Assembly: GCA_018267095.1 (NCBI GenBank)
Contig: JAFDZC010000003.1
Span: 1 to 64,000 of the forward strand
Origin: Bacteroidota bacterium
Lineage (GTDB): Bacteria > Bacteroidota > Bacteroidia > Flavobacteriales > Flavobacteriaceae
Reading direction: 5' to 3'
DNA: 64,000 nt
The notes beneath the pieces are model-generated. The model made no database searches. It was given only the letters and a program-made list of their open reading frames with translations, and was not told the DNA's origin. Each line of letters opens with the position of its first letter. The stretch's first letter is position 1. The position numbers were made by a program, and so were the translations under genes. Shown one piece after another: positions 15,658 to 25,038 of this stretch.

Positions 15658-17862
15658 TTATTTTAAAATTCCACCACCTTGTCCGGTTTTTTCGGTTTGA
15701 ATTTCGGTGTTTTCTTTTTGAAGTTTCATGTTTCCGAAATTATAAGTAAGTGAAAACCTAAAAGTGCGCGTATCGGGTTTTTGATAAAACTCTGTTTGCA
15801 AATTGGTCGATGATACAAGGGCATTGATTTCATTTTCATTAAAGACATCAAAACAATGCAATCCGATTTTGAGTTTTTTATCCATAAAATCGCGGGTCAA
15901 CGAAACATCAAATTGCTTGATGGTTTTGGTCAGGCTGTAAATTTCCCAAGTGCCCGGAGGCGTTAAGTTGTATGAAAAACTGCTCTTGATTTGCCAAGGA
16001 AGAATAATCTGTGCCTGTGCATAATAGCTCATAATCGGCTTTTGCTTGAACTGAAAATCATAACCTTTGGTTGTAAAATCGATGTAACTGATGTTGCAAA
16101 AAATGTAATTCATCTTGTCCATATCGTTCATGCGTTTTTGGAATTCTTCTTTGCCTTTAAAGAAATAATCCAGTGGAATCGGGAACGAAAAATTGATGCT
16201 GTTGGTTGTCAATTTGTCAAACTGACGGAAGGTTTGTTTACTCACCAAAGTGTTGGGGTCGGCTTCAAAAATAAACTTGTTGGCATCTTTAGCATCGGTT
16301 CTGTTGGCGCTCAACTGCACAAACTGAAAAGCCGTCAATTTAACTTCATAATTGTCAAAAAACGTCGGATCTAAAAATGGGTTTCCGCTTGAAGTGTTAT
16401 ATTGATCAAAGTTGGCAAAGTTATTCGGATCTAAAACATTGTAATCGGCTTGCTGAATTTTCTTCGAATACGACGCGGTCAAATTGATGTCGTTCGTAAA
16501 TTCATACATGGCACTCAGATTCGGAAAAAAATTGGTGTTTTTAAAATCAACATCGGTGCGCGTTGCATCTTGCCAAGCAGTTCGGTTCACCTTGTAATCT
16601 TCAAAACGAAGGCCGGCCGTCAGATTCAATTTTTTGATTTTTTTACGCAACTCCACATAAAAAGCCAGATTGCTCTCTTTGTAATCAAAATCAGTGACCG
16701 ATGGTGTCGCAGAATTGAGCTCATAAATCCCTTTGTCGGTCACCTTGATAAAATTGAATTTTCCACCGGTATTGACCGAAAAATCAATCTTTTTGAACGG
16801 AATTGCAAAATCGTATTTTAAATAATGGTTGGCCAAATTAAAGTCGATATCTCCACCAAAAAAAGTAGCCGTTCCGTTGTTTAAGCCATGAGATTTAGTT
16901 ATGGGTTTTTTGTCAAAAAAGTTTGAAAAAGCAACCACATCAAGCGTTCTGTCGAGTGTGTCGAGTTTGGTTTTGTACTGCAAACTAATTTCGTGGTTGT
17001 TGTTTTTGTTCTTTGAAACGCCTTCGTTTAAAAAGTTGATTCCGTTTCCGGAGGTTGTTGCCTCGTTGGTAAAGCGATCGTTGGCCAAATTCACATTATA
17101 GTTGACCAAGAGGTTTGATTTATCGCTGAGTTTATAGTTGGCTCCGGTTCTCCAATAAAAATTTCGGTTGGTGTTTTGAGAGAAATTCTTTTGTTGGAGC
17201 ATTTCATCCGGATTGAAGTCAGAAAAAGTCTGGTTGTTTTTATTCAAAACTTCGCTGTCAATATAATTGTAACCAATCATGGTTTGCCAACTCGTTCTTT
17301 TGGTCTTTCCGTTGAGCAAAACCTGCGGACTCGGTTTTTGATATTTGTTGAAATTGTAGTTGATGTTAAAGCTTGCATTGATGCCTTTCATCTTGCGCGT
17401 GTTGGTGATGATGTTGATGATGGAACCGCTCGAATTGGCGTCATAAGAAGCGCCCGGGTTGTAAATAAGTTCAATTTTTTCAATCGCCGTGGCCGGTAAA
17501 CTCAACAAATAATTTTGCAAATCGGTTCCGCTCAACGAACTGGGCATGCCATCAATATAAATGGTAACGCCTTTGGCATTGAGCGTCAAACTGCCCGAAG
17601 GCGAAGTGATTACTCCGGGAATTTTTTTGACTGCATCCAAACTCGAACCACTGTTGAGCATCGGATTGTTTTTGACATTGACGGTAGTTTTGTCTGATTC
17701 AACTTTGATAAACTGACGTTTGTTGCCGTAAATAGTTACTTCGCCAAGCTCTTGCGGTTTGCCTGTGTAAGTTGAATCTTGTGCTTTGTTGTTTTTGGGT
17801 GTTTCTTGTGCCTGGGTCACGACACAAAAAAAGGCGAATAGGCCTAAGTAAAAAAGTCTCAT
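15658..17862 (-). CDS. TonB-receptor-like outer-membrane beta-barrel protein (OMP_b-brl_3 type)
   Basis: The 734-residue protein starts at MRLFYLGLFAFF, has a signal peptide ending VVTQAQ, and a short linker. There is no complete carboxypeptidase-like domain. A plug domain at about 50-150 contains QFIKVESDKTTVNVKN and IYIDGMPSSLSGTDLQNYL. A large barrel follows, with SLTYNFG near the end. Such proteins use TonB for uptake, but the ligand is unknown. The frame is open to 17991, but the ATG at 17862 begins the signal peptide and leaves room for the small lipoprotein gene 41 bases upstream. No SusD partner is present. Confidence 0.88.
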   Translation of the reverse strand: MRLFYLGLFAFFCVVTQAQETPKNNKAQDSTYTGKPQELGEVTIYGNKRQFIKVESDKTTVNVKNNPMLNSGSSLDAVKKIPGVITSPSGSLTLNAKGVTIYIDGMPSSLSGTDLQNYLLSLPATAIEKIELIYNPGASYDANSSGSIINIITNTRKMKGINASFNINYNFNKYQKPSPQVLLNGKTKRTSWQTMIGYNYIDSEVLNKNNQTFSDFNPDEMLQQKNFSQNTNRNFYWRTGANYKLSDKSNLLVNYNVNLANDRFTNEATTSGNGINFLNEGVSKNKNNNHEISLQYKTKLDTLDRTLDVVAFSNFFDKKPITKSHGLNNGTATFFGGDIDFNLANHYLKYDFAIPFKKIDFSVNTGGKFNFIKVTDKGIYELNSATPSVTDFDYKESNLAFYVELRKKIKKLNLTAGLRFEDYKVNRTAWQDATRTDVDFKNTNFFPNLSAMYEFTNDINLTASYSKKIQQADYNVLDPNNFANFDQYNTSSGNPFLDPTFFDNYEVKLTAFQFVQLSANRTDAKDANKFIFEADPNTLVSKQTFRQFDKLTTNSINFSFPIPLDYFFKGKEEFQKRMNDMDKMNYIFCNISYIDFTTKGYDFQFKQKPIMSYYAQAQIILPWQIKSSFSYNLTPPGTWEIYSLTKTIKQFDVSLTRDFMDKKLKIGLHCFDVFNENEINALVSSTNLQTEFYQKPDTRTFRFSLTYNFGNMKLQKENTEIQTEKTGQGGGILK

Positions 17863-17903
17863 GAGTTTTGATTTTGATTGATGATGCTCAATAGACTCAA
17901 TTC

Positions 17904-18038
17904 TCAGGATTCTGTTACAGTAAAAGATGATTTTTCTTTTTGGGTATGACAGATTCCACGCGGGCCGCAGCGCATTCGGTGTGGTCCACAAGCAGTTAGA
18001 AACACTAGAGCCAAACTCAAAAGCAAGATTTTCTTCAT
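17904..18038 (-). CDS. Small lipoprotein, 44 residues
   Basis: This is a short gene that length cut-offs would miss. The protein begins MKKILLLSLALVFLTACG, a textbook lipoprotein signal with lipobox LTAC and Cys at position 17. The short mature part contains three further cysteines (MRCGPRGICH) and a polar tail ending in VTES. The ATG lies 9 bases after the stop of the GH3 gene and the stop lies 41 bases before the barrel gene, all on the minus strand, suggesting one operon. Function is unknown. The Cys-rich, Arg/His-containing core could bind a metal, but that is speculation. Confidence 0.68.
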   Translation of the reverse strand: MKKILLLSLALVFLTACGPHRMRCGPRGICHTQKEKSSFTVTES

Positions 18039-18047
18039 GTTGTTTTT

Positions 18048-19562
18048 TTAAGCCGAAAGTTCTTTGAGCTGCTCCACGTATTCACGTGTGTTCGACAAGC
18101 GCGGAATTTTGTGTTGACCACCTAATTTTCCACGGTCTTTGAGCCAATCATAAAACAAATTCGGACGAGCCAAGTTCAATACCAACGGATTAAGCGTCAT
18201 ATTGTTGTATCGTTTGGCTTCGTAGTCAGAGTTGATGGCTTGAAGTTCTAGGTCAAGAATGTGACTAAACTCGGCTACATTTTGTGGATTTTCTTTGAAT
18301 TCAATTATCCATTCGTGTGCACCTTTTGCTTTTCCGTCCATAAAAATAGGGGCAACAGTATAATCAATGACTTCGGTTTGGGTGAGCGCGCAAGCTTTTG
18401 ATAAGGCTCGGTCTGCATTTTCTACCATAAGTTCTTCGCCAAAAACATTGATGTGTTGTTTGGTGCGACCGGTAACACGCACTCGATACGGATTTAGCGA
18501 GGTAAACCGCACTGTATCGCCTACCAAATAGCGCCACAATCCCGCATTGGTAGTAATCATCACCGCATAATTAACGCCCAATTCTACTTGTGAAAGATGG
18601 ACTACTTTTTCATTTTGAGTGCCAAAAGTATCCATCGGAATAAACTCATAAAAAATGCCGTAATCCAACATTAACAATAATTCGTTGGAATGATTTTGAT
18701 CTTGAATGGCAAAGAAACCTTCTGAAGCATTGTAAATTTCGTAGTATTTGAATTCAGAATTCGGAAGCAATTTTTTGTATTGTTCGCGATAAGGTTCAAA
18801 ACTCACACCACCGTGAAAATACACTTCCAGATTTGGCCATAATTCAAGCAAATGATTCTTACCGGTGACTTCGAGCGTTTTGTTGAGCAAAACCAACATC
18901 CACGACGGAACGCCCGCAAAACTGGTAACATTCTCATTTTTAGATTCGTTGATAATCGCTGCGAGTTTTGATTCCCACTCACTCATCAGCGAAACCCGAT
19001 TGCTGGGTGTACTGCTGAATTCGGCCCACATTGGCATATTCTCAATTAAAATAGCCGATAAGTCGCCAAAAAAAGTATTGTTGTCTTCGTATATCTGTGA
19101 ACTTCCACCCAAACGCAAACTCTTGCCAATAAACAAACCCGAATTTTCATTGTTGTTCAAATACAAACACAACAAATCTTTACTGCCTTTGTAATGGCAA
19201 TCTTCGAGCGCTTCATTGCTCACCGGAATAAACTTGCTCTTGGCGTTGGTGGTTCCGCTGGATTTGGCAAACCATTTAATAGGACTGTTCCAAAGAATGT
19301 TTTGTTCGCCGCGCCGCGTTTGCTCAATAAACGGTTCTAAATCTTCATAGGTCGAAATTGGAATTCGCTCTTTAAAAGTGGCATATGAACGAATCGAGGC
19401 AAAGTCATAATGTTTGCCGACCACTGTGTTCTCAGTCGATCTGAGTAAATTCATCAGCAATTCTTCCTGAACCTCGTGTGGATATTTCAGGAACAACTCG
19501 ATTTGATGGATGCGCTGTTTGAGCACCCACGAAGCGATTGAATTGATGATTGGTAACGGCAT
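18048..19562 (-). CDS. GH3 family acyl-adenylate/amide synthetase-like protein
   Basis: The 504-residue protein belongs to the GH3 family, named for plant enzymes that join amino acids to auxin or jasmonate through an acyl-AMP. The adenylate loop is SSGTTNAKSKFIPVS near residue 109, followed by YNASEGFFAIQ, GLWRYLVGDTVRF and VTGRTKQHINVFGEE, which correspond to the ATP and acyl-AMP motifs. Bacterial members are common in Bacteroidota but their substrates are unknown. It has no signal peptide. It is the first gene ahead of a small lipoprotein and an outer-membrane barrel, so an envelope or lipid-linked role is possible. The family call is secure. Confidence 0.9.
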   Translation of the reverse strand: MPLPIINSIASWVLKQRIHQIELFLKYPHEVQEELLMNLLRSTENTVVGKHYDFASIRSYATFKERIPISTYEDLEPFIEQTRRGEQNILWNSPIKWFAKSSGTTNAKSKFIPVSNEALEDCHYKGSKDLLCLYLNNNENSGLFIGKSLRLGGSSQIYEDNNTFFGDLSAILIENMPMWAEFSSTPSNRVSLMSEWESKLAAIINESKNENVTSFAGVPSWMLVLLNKTLEVTGKNHLLELWPNLEVYFHGGVSFEPYREQYKKLLPNSEFKYYEIYNASEGFFAIQDQNHSNELLLMLDYGIFYEFIPMDTFGTQNEKVVHLSQVELGVNYAVMITTNAGLWRYLVGDTVRFTSLNPYRVRVTGRTKQHINVFGEELMVENADRALSKACALTQTEVIDYTVAPIFMDGKAKGAHEWIIEFKENPQNVAEFSHILDLELQAINSDYEAKRYNNMTLNPLVLNLARPNLFYDWLKDRGKLGGQHKIPRLSNTREYVEQLKELSA

Positions 19563-19697
19563 GGTTGTTTGTTTATCAGCTAAAACAATTTACGGTTAGA
19601 TTATAGCGGTAAATCGATAACTTTACGCTTTCCAAAATAACAAAAAAAATAAGAATAATTCTAACGCCTGGCGCGGATTTATCAGACTTTAAAGCTT

Positions 19698-20492
19698 ATG
19701 CGATACAGCGGTGTACTTACCAAAATGCCTACAGAGTTGGCGCATCCGATTCAATATTATTTGGTTTTTGACGATGGATTTCTCAACGTAAACCAAGTGC
19801 TCAACAAAAAAATGCACTTACATCTCGAAGGCTATCAATGTTTGAATTGCGGCAAAAAAAAGAATATTTTCCGTCAAGGATTTTGCTATGATTGCTTTTA
19901 TTCAAGCCCTGAAGTAGGCGATTGGATCATGAAACCCGAACTCAGTACCGCGCATTTGGGCATTGCCGATCGCGATTTGGCATACGAATCTAAAGTTCAG
20001 TTGCAACCGCATATTGTTTATTTGGCGGCTTCGAGCGAAATCAAAGTGGGCGTTACCCGCAAAACCCAAGTGCCGACGCGTTGGATTGATCAAGGTGCTG
20101 AACAAGCCATCACAGTAGTTGAAGTTCCGAACCGCTATTTGGCAGGCGTCACCGAAGTAGCGCTTAAAAATCACTTTTCAGACAAAACCAACTGGCGCAA
20201 AATGCTCACCAATGAGGTCATTCATCCGGATTTAACTACAGAGCGCGAAAAGGTAAAAGATTTATTGCCCGATGAAGTCAAGCCATATCTGAATGATGCT
20301 CCGGCGCAGTTGTATCAACTTGAATATCCGGTTTTGTCTTATCCAACCAAAGTCAACAGTTTGAATTTAGCCAAAACGCCAGATTTTTCTGCAACGCTCA
20401 TCGGCATCAAAGGCCAATATCTCATCTTTGACGACGGAACTGTTTTTAATGTTCGCGGTTCTGAAGGCTATGTAGTTCAGATAGAATTATAA
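19698..20492 (+). CDS. DUF2797 domain-containing protein with a zinc knuckle
   Basis: The 264 residues match DUF2797. Four cysteines, C48, C51, C63 and C66 (CLNCG and CYDC), form a probable zinc site. Next, HIVYLAASSEIKVGVTRKTQ with the downstream RWIDQGA resembles the start of a GIY-YIG nuclease fold. No function has been established for the family; nucleic acid binding is a guess from the zinc knuckle and the GIY-YIG resemblance. It has its own position between divergent GH3 and convergent AsmA genes, with a terminator hairpin at its end. Confidence 0.82.
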   Translation: MRYSGVLTKMPTELAHPIQYYLVFDDGFLNVNQVLNKKMHLHLEGYQCLNCGKKKNIFRQGFCYDCFYSSPEVGDWIMKPELSTAHLGIADRDLAYESKVQLQPHIVYLAASSEIKVGVTRKTQVPTRWIDQGAEQAITVVEVPNRYLAGVTEVALKNHFSDKTNWRKMLTNEVIHPDLTTEREKVKDLLPDEVKPYLNDAPAQLYQLEYPVLSYPTKVNSLNLAKTPDFSATLIGIKGQYLIFDDGTVFNVRGSEGYVVQIEL

Positions 20493-20520
20493 AAAAATGC
20501 CCGGAGCTATCCGAGCATTT
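20492..20520 (-). terminator. Terminator after the AsmA-like gene
   Basis: AAATGC (20495-20500) and GCATTT (20515-20520) enclose CGGA/TCCG with one mismatch. The uninterrupted T-run is on the minus strand, so it acts mainly on the AsmA-like transcript, although the hairpin also lies at the end of the DUF2797 gene. Confidence 0.7.
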
Positions 20521-20523
20521 CGT

Positions 20524-23103
20524 TTATTTTTTGTTGAACAAACCGTTGAGTAAATCGCCTGCTTTTTTCTTGATATCTTCTTTGACCGGCGCCTGACTTT
20601 TGGTTTTGGTCGTGTCGGTTTTGGTGTTTTTGTTGATTAAATCTCCGAGTGCATTGGTGCCTTGTTTGACTAATTTGTCTTTTTGTTGTTTGGCCACTTG
20701 TGTTGCTAATTGCGTTACTCCGGCTTTCATATCGGTGGTTACTTTTGGGCTTTTGAAATTCCCTGAAAGCAAAGCATTGATCGGAATATTGTCTAATTTA
20801 CTCAAATCAGTCGGCGATATTTTTGAAATCAACTTGTTGACATCGGGCCCAAGATAACTCAGGTATTTAGCCGGAACATCGAGTTTTACATTGTAGTTCA
20901 TGCTTTGGTCAAAACCGTGCGTACCGCCAATACTCATTTTCACATCTTGATATTTCAAATCAAAAGGCTTGATGTTGACTTTGCCGTTCTGAAATGTCAG
21001 CATGCCTTTTACATCATTGATGTTGATTTTTTTCAAATCGATGAATTTAAAACTGTCGCTGAGTTTGGTGAGCGTTTGTGAATTGCTCGGATTAATCGTT
21101 GCCGCCATCAGTTGTCCGCCCAAATCACCGGTTAATGTATTCAAATCCGGTGTCATTTCTTTGGTCAAATTTCCTTGAACTTTAATGGTTGAATTGAGTT
21201 TTCCGGTAATCACTTTGGCAATTGAAGCAATCTTTTTAAGCATGTCCAATTGAGTAAAGGTTTGGTCGATATTCACCGCTTTCAAGCCGAGATTCATCTT
21301 AAAAGTCGGTACTTTTTCTTTGGTCGAAACATCACCGCTGGCCAGAATTTGTCCGCCAAACATATCGGTTTTGACATTTTCTAAAGTTACTTTTTGATCT
21401 TTGATGATGAGTTTGCCCGACACATTTTTAAGCGCCAAATTATCATACAAAACCGTGTTGGCTTTAGCGGTGAGTGAACAATTCAAATAAGCCGGAATTT
21501 TAACTGCTTCGGTTGTTTTTTTGCTTTCGGATTTAGCGGGTTCTGCCGTCATAAAATCAGCCACCGCAAACTGATTCGATTGCAAGTTGAAATTGCCTTT
21601 GAGCTCTTGTTTTTTGAGCATGAATCCGTAGAAATTCTCGAGCACACCGCTTATTTTCATATCGGTTTTGCCAGTGGTCAAATCAAGTTGTTCCAAATTG
21701 ATGCGTGTATTGGTAAAAGCCACTGCAGCTCTGTGAATGTTCATGGTTTTGTTGGTGTCATCTACATATTTGAATCCGGTAAGCGATAAATTTCCAGAGT
21801 TTTGCATGCGGTCGTATTGATTGGTCTCGACCGATTTCATGTCAAATTTGGTATTGATATCCGCTGTCAGAATTCCACTGAGCGGCACTTTGACTTTGAC
21901 CGGATAAGCTTTTGAGAAATTCCCCAAATTAATTGTTCCTTTTAAAGTGGCGTCAATCAAAGCATTTTCGGCCATATTGCGAATGTTGGCGCGCGCATTA
22001 AAAACATCTTGGTCAATTTTGAATGAGAGTTGATCTAAGTTGACATAAGTGTCGTTGGCCAATCCCGTTTCATTGATGATCTTGGTGTCAATCACAATGT
22101 TTTGAACCGATTTGGGCAAATTAGGATACTGAAACGAAGCGTTGTTTGAAGCAATGGCTATGTTGAATTTCGGAACGGTCGTGTCAGATAAAATTCCTTT
22201 GGCAAAACCGGCCACGGTAAAATCTCCTGTGGTTTTCACATCTTTGATATTGCTGGCATAAGCTGCGGGAATTAAGCCCAAAAAGTTCTGAAAACTCGAA
22301 GTCGGTGTTTTAAAAGTCAGATCGTATTGTTGGCCTTTTTCGAGCATTTGGATAAAACCGTCAAACTCAAGCGGCAACTGATTGATGAGCGCTTTGTTTT
22401 GTTTGAACGAGTATTTGCTTTGGTCTAAATCGATGCCTAAAACCGCATCAAGCGACAAAGGAACGCGGTTCATGTAGTTCATTTTGTCCATGTCAAGCGA
22501 AACTTTGGCGGTTGATTTCGTGACCAAATCGAGTTTTGAATTGGTGAAATCTCCGGTTCCGCTGTGGTTCAAACTGTCGATGACCATTTTTACTTTTGAG
22601 CGCTCGTCGTAGTATTTAAAGCGCAAATTGGTCACTTTGTATTCTTTGATTTTAAGCGACAATGGCTTGCTTTTGCTGTCGTCTTTTTCGTCTTGATTTT
22701 TGAGTGCGATGTCAAAATTGCCCAAACCGTCTTTGTTGAACAAAATATTGATGAGGCCGTTTTCGGTTGAAATCGCTTCGATATTCATTGGTTCTGAATC
22801 GCCTTTAAAAAGTTCTTTGACCGACATTTTCAAGTTGAGTTCGCCCATTGAAATCAGGGTGTCTCCGGCAAACGGCGCCTTGTTGATGATGAGCAATTTA
22901 TCCACTGTGACGTTGGCCTGCGGGAAACTTTTGAGCAAACTCAAATCGGCATCTTCAAACGAAACTTTCGCATCGACTTGCTCGTTGATGGCTTGTGTAA
23001 TCTTGGCTTTGATTTGGTCTTTGAATAAAAACGGAGCGGCAATAAGCAACAGCAATAAAACAAGTAAAGTGATTCCGGTAATTTTTAGAATTTTCTTAGC
23101 CAT
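20524..23103 (-). CDS. AsmA-like family protein
   Basis: The 859-residue protein has one N-terminal membrane helix (ITGITLLVLLLLLIAAPFLF) and then a long periplasmic beta-rich body. DADLSLLKSFPQANVTVDKL is the AsmA N-terminal signature, and the AsmA C-terminal pattern (LSDSFKFIDLKKININDVKG, then GTHGFDQSMNYNVKL) lies near 690-760. AsmA relatives form bridge-like lipid transfer or outer-membrane assembly proteins. The tail is Lys/Thr-rich (NTKTDTTKTKSQ). It starts 44 bases after sppA, probably in one operon. Confidence 0.88.
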   Translation of the reverse strand: MAKKILKITGITLLVLLLLLIAAPFLFKDQIKAKITQAINEQVDAKVSFEDADLSLLKSFPQANVTVDKLLIINKAPFAGDTLISMGELNLKMSVKELFKGDSEPMNIEAISTENGLINILFNKDGLGNFDIALKNQDEKDDSKSKPLSLKIKEYKVTNLRFKYYDERSKVKMVIDSLNHSGTGDFTNSKLDLVTKSTAKVSLDMDKMNYMNRVPLSLDAVLGIDLDQSKYSFKQNKALINQLPLEFDGFIQMLEKGQQYDLTFKTPTSSFQNFLGLIPAAYASNIKDVKTTGDFTVAGFAKGILSDTTVPKFNIAIASNNASFQYPNLPKSVQNIVIDTKIINETGLANDTYVNLDQLSFKIDQDVFNARANIRNMAENALIDATLKGTINLGNFSKAYPVKVKVPLSGILTADINTKFDMKSVETNQYDRMQNSGNLSLTGFKYVDDTNKTMNIHRAAVAFTNTRINLEQLDLTTGKTDMKISGVLENFYGFMLKKQELKGNFNLQSNQFAVADFMTAEPAKSESKKTTEAVKIPAYLNCSLTAKANTVLYDNLALKNVSGKLIIKDQKVTLENVKTDMFGGQILASGDVSTKEKVPTFKMNLGLKAVNIDQTFTQLDMLKKIASIAKVITGKLNSTIKVQGNLTKEMTPDLNTLTGDLGGQLMAATINPSNSQTLTKLSDSFKFIDLKKININDVKGMLTFQNGKVNIKPFDLKYQDVKMSIGGTHGFDQSMNYNVKLDVPAKYLSYLGPDVNKLISKISPTDLSKLDNIPINALLSGNFKSPKVTTDMKAGVTQLATQVAKQQKDKLVKQGTNALGDLINKNTKTDTTKTKSQAPVKEDIKKKAGDLLNGLFNKK

Positions 23104-23147
23104 AACTTGAGGTTTATATCAACAACGATTTTGTAGCGTTTTTATGA

Positions 23148-24911
23148 TTAGTGAATTTCTATTTCATACGGTAAGGCCGCTTGTATTCCTTTTTTGGTTT
23201 GTGCCTTTCTGATGCGTTCGAGCACGCGATAGCCTTCATCGCCAATGGTTTCCCTGACCAAAGATTCTTTGCTTTGCGCAAACGGAAGGCCCATTTTGCC
23301 CAACCAATCGTGAAAATCTTTTTCGTAAACCGGCAAATTGAGCGTTTTGAAATTTTTGGTTTTGGAGATCGAAGCTGCATAAGCTACCGCATCGGGCAAT
23401 CCGCCAATTTGATCAACCAGACCAATTTTGAGTGCGTCGGCTCCAGACCAAACGCGGCCTTGACCGATGGCATCTACTTGCTCAAAAGTCATTTTTCTAC
23501 CGGCGGCTACGCGCTGAACAAACGTGCTGTAAATTTTCTCGACGCCTTCTTGTGCCAAAAAGCGATTGTTGTCGGCTAAAGGCGAGAAGACGCTGTATTC
23601 GTTTGCGTTGGGATGCGTCGCTACTTGCTCGGCGTGAATTCCTAAATTATTGGTCAATTGATGAAAGTTTGGCAGCAAACCAAACACGCCAATCGAACCG
23701 GTAATCGTAGTGTTTTCGGCAAAAATTCGGTTGGCGCCGCACGAAATATAATATCCGCCCGAAGCAGCTAAATTCCCCATCGAAACCACTACCGGTTTTA
23801 CTTTTTTGGTGAGTTCGACCTCGCGCCAAATAAGTTCTGAAGTCAGTGCGCTTCCGCCTGGTGAATCTACTCTGAGTACTACTGCTTTTATTTTTTCATC
23901 TGCGCGTGCTTCTTGCAAGGCACGTCGCATGGAACCTTCGCCCACCATATCAACATCGCCTTCGCCCGAGCCGATATCGCCCTGAGCATAAATGACGGCA
24001 ATTTTGTCTTTGCCCGATTCAGTTGTGGCGGTGGTCGCCAAATTTTGAGCGTAGTCTAATACCGAAATAGAATTGTATTTTTCGTCGGCATCTAAATGAA
24101 GTAACTTGCGGATGTGATCGTGATACACATCTTCATAAGTCACCACGTCGATGAGTTTTTGATCTTTGGCCATTTGCGGGGTACGGGCCGAAAGATGCGC
24201 CGCTATATCGTTGAGTTGTTCTGCCGAGATTTTTCGACTTCTGGAAATGTCGACGAGCATTTCGTTCCAAACGGAGTTGAGTAGTTCGGTGATTTGTTCG
24301 CGGTTGGCATCGCTCATTTTGTTTTCAAGAAAAGGCTCGACGGCACTTTTGTATTTTCCGTGGCGAATGACCTCCATTTTGACGCCATATTTATCTTGGA
24401 AATCTTTAAAAAAAAGCAATTCTGAAGACAATCCTTTGAATTCCAAATCGCCCACTGGGTTCATATAAATTTGGTCAGCCACTGAATTCAAATAATATTC
24501 TTTTTGCGAAAAATTGTTGTTATAAGCCAAGACAAACTTCTTGGATTTTTTAAAATCTTCTAAGGCTTTGCGCACTGCTTTTATTTGGGCTAACCCAAGA
24601 TTAGAAGCGTCGTTCAAAATCGAAATGCCTTGAATGTCCGGATCGTTGGCTGCTGTTTTAATCGCGTGAATGACATTGATGAGCCCATCGTGATTCGCAT
24701 CAAAATAATCAAAATCCTTGAAGTTGTATTTGCCCGCATAATCATGGCTTACTTTGGATAAGTCCAAAACCAAAACTGAGTTACTTTCAGTGGTTACAGT
24801 TTCAGAACTTCCTCCGAGCAGAGCGCCGAGTACTAATAAACCAAAAAACGAGATGATGCAGAAAATAAAAAGACCGGTAATGGTCGCGAGTACATTGCCT
24901 AAAAAACGCAT
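23148..24911 (-). CDS. sppA: Signal peptide peptidase SppA, long (67K) form
   Basis: Inner-membrane serine peptidase that degrades cleaved signal peptides, facing the periplasm. The 587-residue protein has one N-terminal membrane helix (about 8-33) and two tandem S49 domains. The Ser/Lys dyad is split between domains as in E. coli: K188 in GKYKSAVEPF and S384 in AASGGYY. VDSPGGSALTSE is the conserved glycine-rich loop. A two-box promoter lies upstream, and the AsmA-like gene follows. Confidence 0.95.
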   Translation of the reverse strand: MRFLGNVLATITGLFIFCIISFFGLLVLGALLGGSSETVTTESNSVLVLDLSKVSHDYAGKYNFKDFDYFDANHDGLINVIHAIKTAANDPDIQGISILNDASNLGLAQIKAVRKALEDFKKSKKFVLAYNNNFSQKEYYLNSVADQIYMNPVGDLEFKGLSSELLFFKDFQDKYGVKMEVIRHGKYKSAVEPFLENKMSDANREQITELLNSVWNEMLVDISRSRKISAEQLNDIAAHLSARTPQMAKDQKLIDVVTYEDVYHDHIRKLLHLDADEKYNSISVLDYAQNLATTATTESGKDKIAVIYAQGDIGSGEGDVDMVGEGSMRRALQEARADEKIKAVVLRVDSPGGSALTSELIWREVELTKKVKPVVVSMGNLAASGGYYISCGANRIFAENTTITGSIGVFGLLPNFHQLTNNLGIHAEQVATHPNANEYSVFSPLADNNRFLAQEGVEKIYSTFVQRVAAGRKMTFEQVDAIGQGRVWSGADALKIGLVDQIGGLPDAVAYAASISKTKNFKTLNLPVYEKDFHDWLGKMGLPFAQSKESLVRETIGDEGYRVLERIRKAQTKKGIQAALPYEIEIH

Positions 24912-24954
24912 AAAATTTTTATCAGAATGAGTTTGAATTTGCTCTAAACTGTTA

Positions 24955-24982
24955 CAAAAGTAGAGCTTATAAAATTTATCAA
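24955..24982 (-). promoter_or_regulatory. Promoter of sppA
   Basis: On the minus strand TTG (24980-24982), 17 bases, TACTTTTG (24955-24962), about 45 bases ahead of the sppA ATG. Confidence 0.65.
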
Positions 24983-25038
24983 CAGTCGCTGCAAATATAC
25001 TGCTATTCTGGATTTCTTTTGTTTAATTTGCGCTTAAT

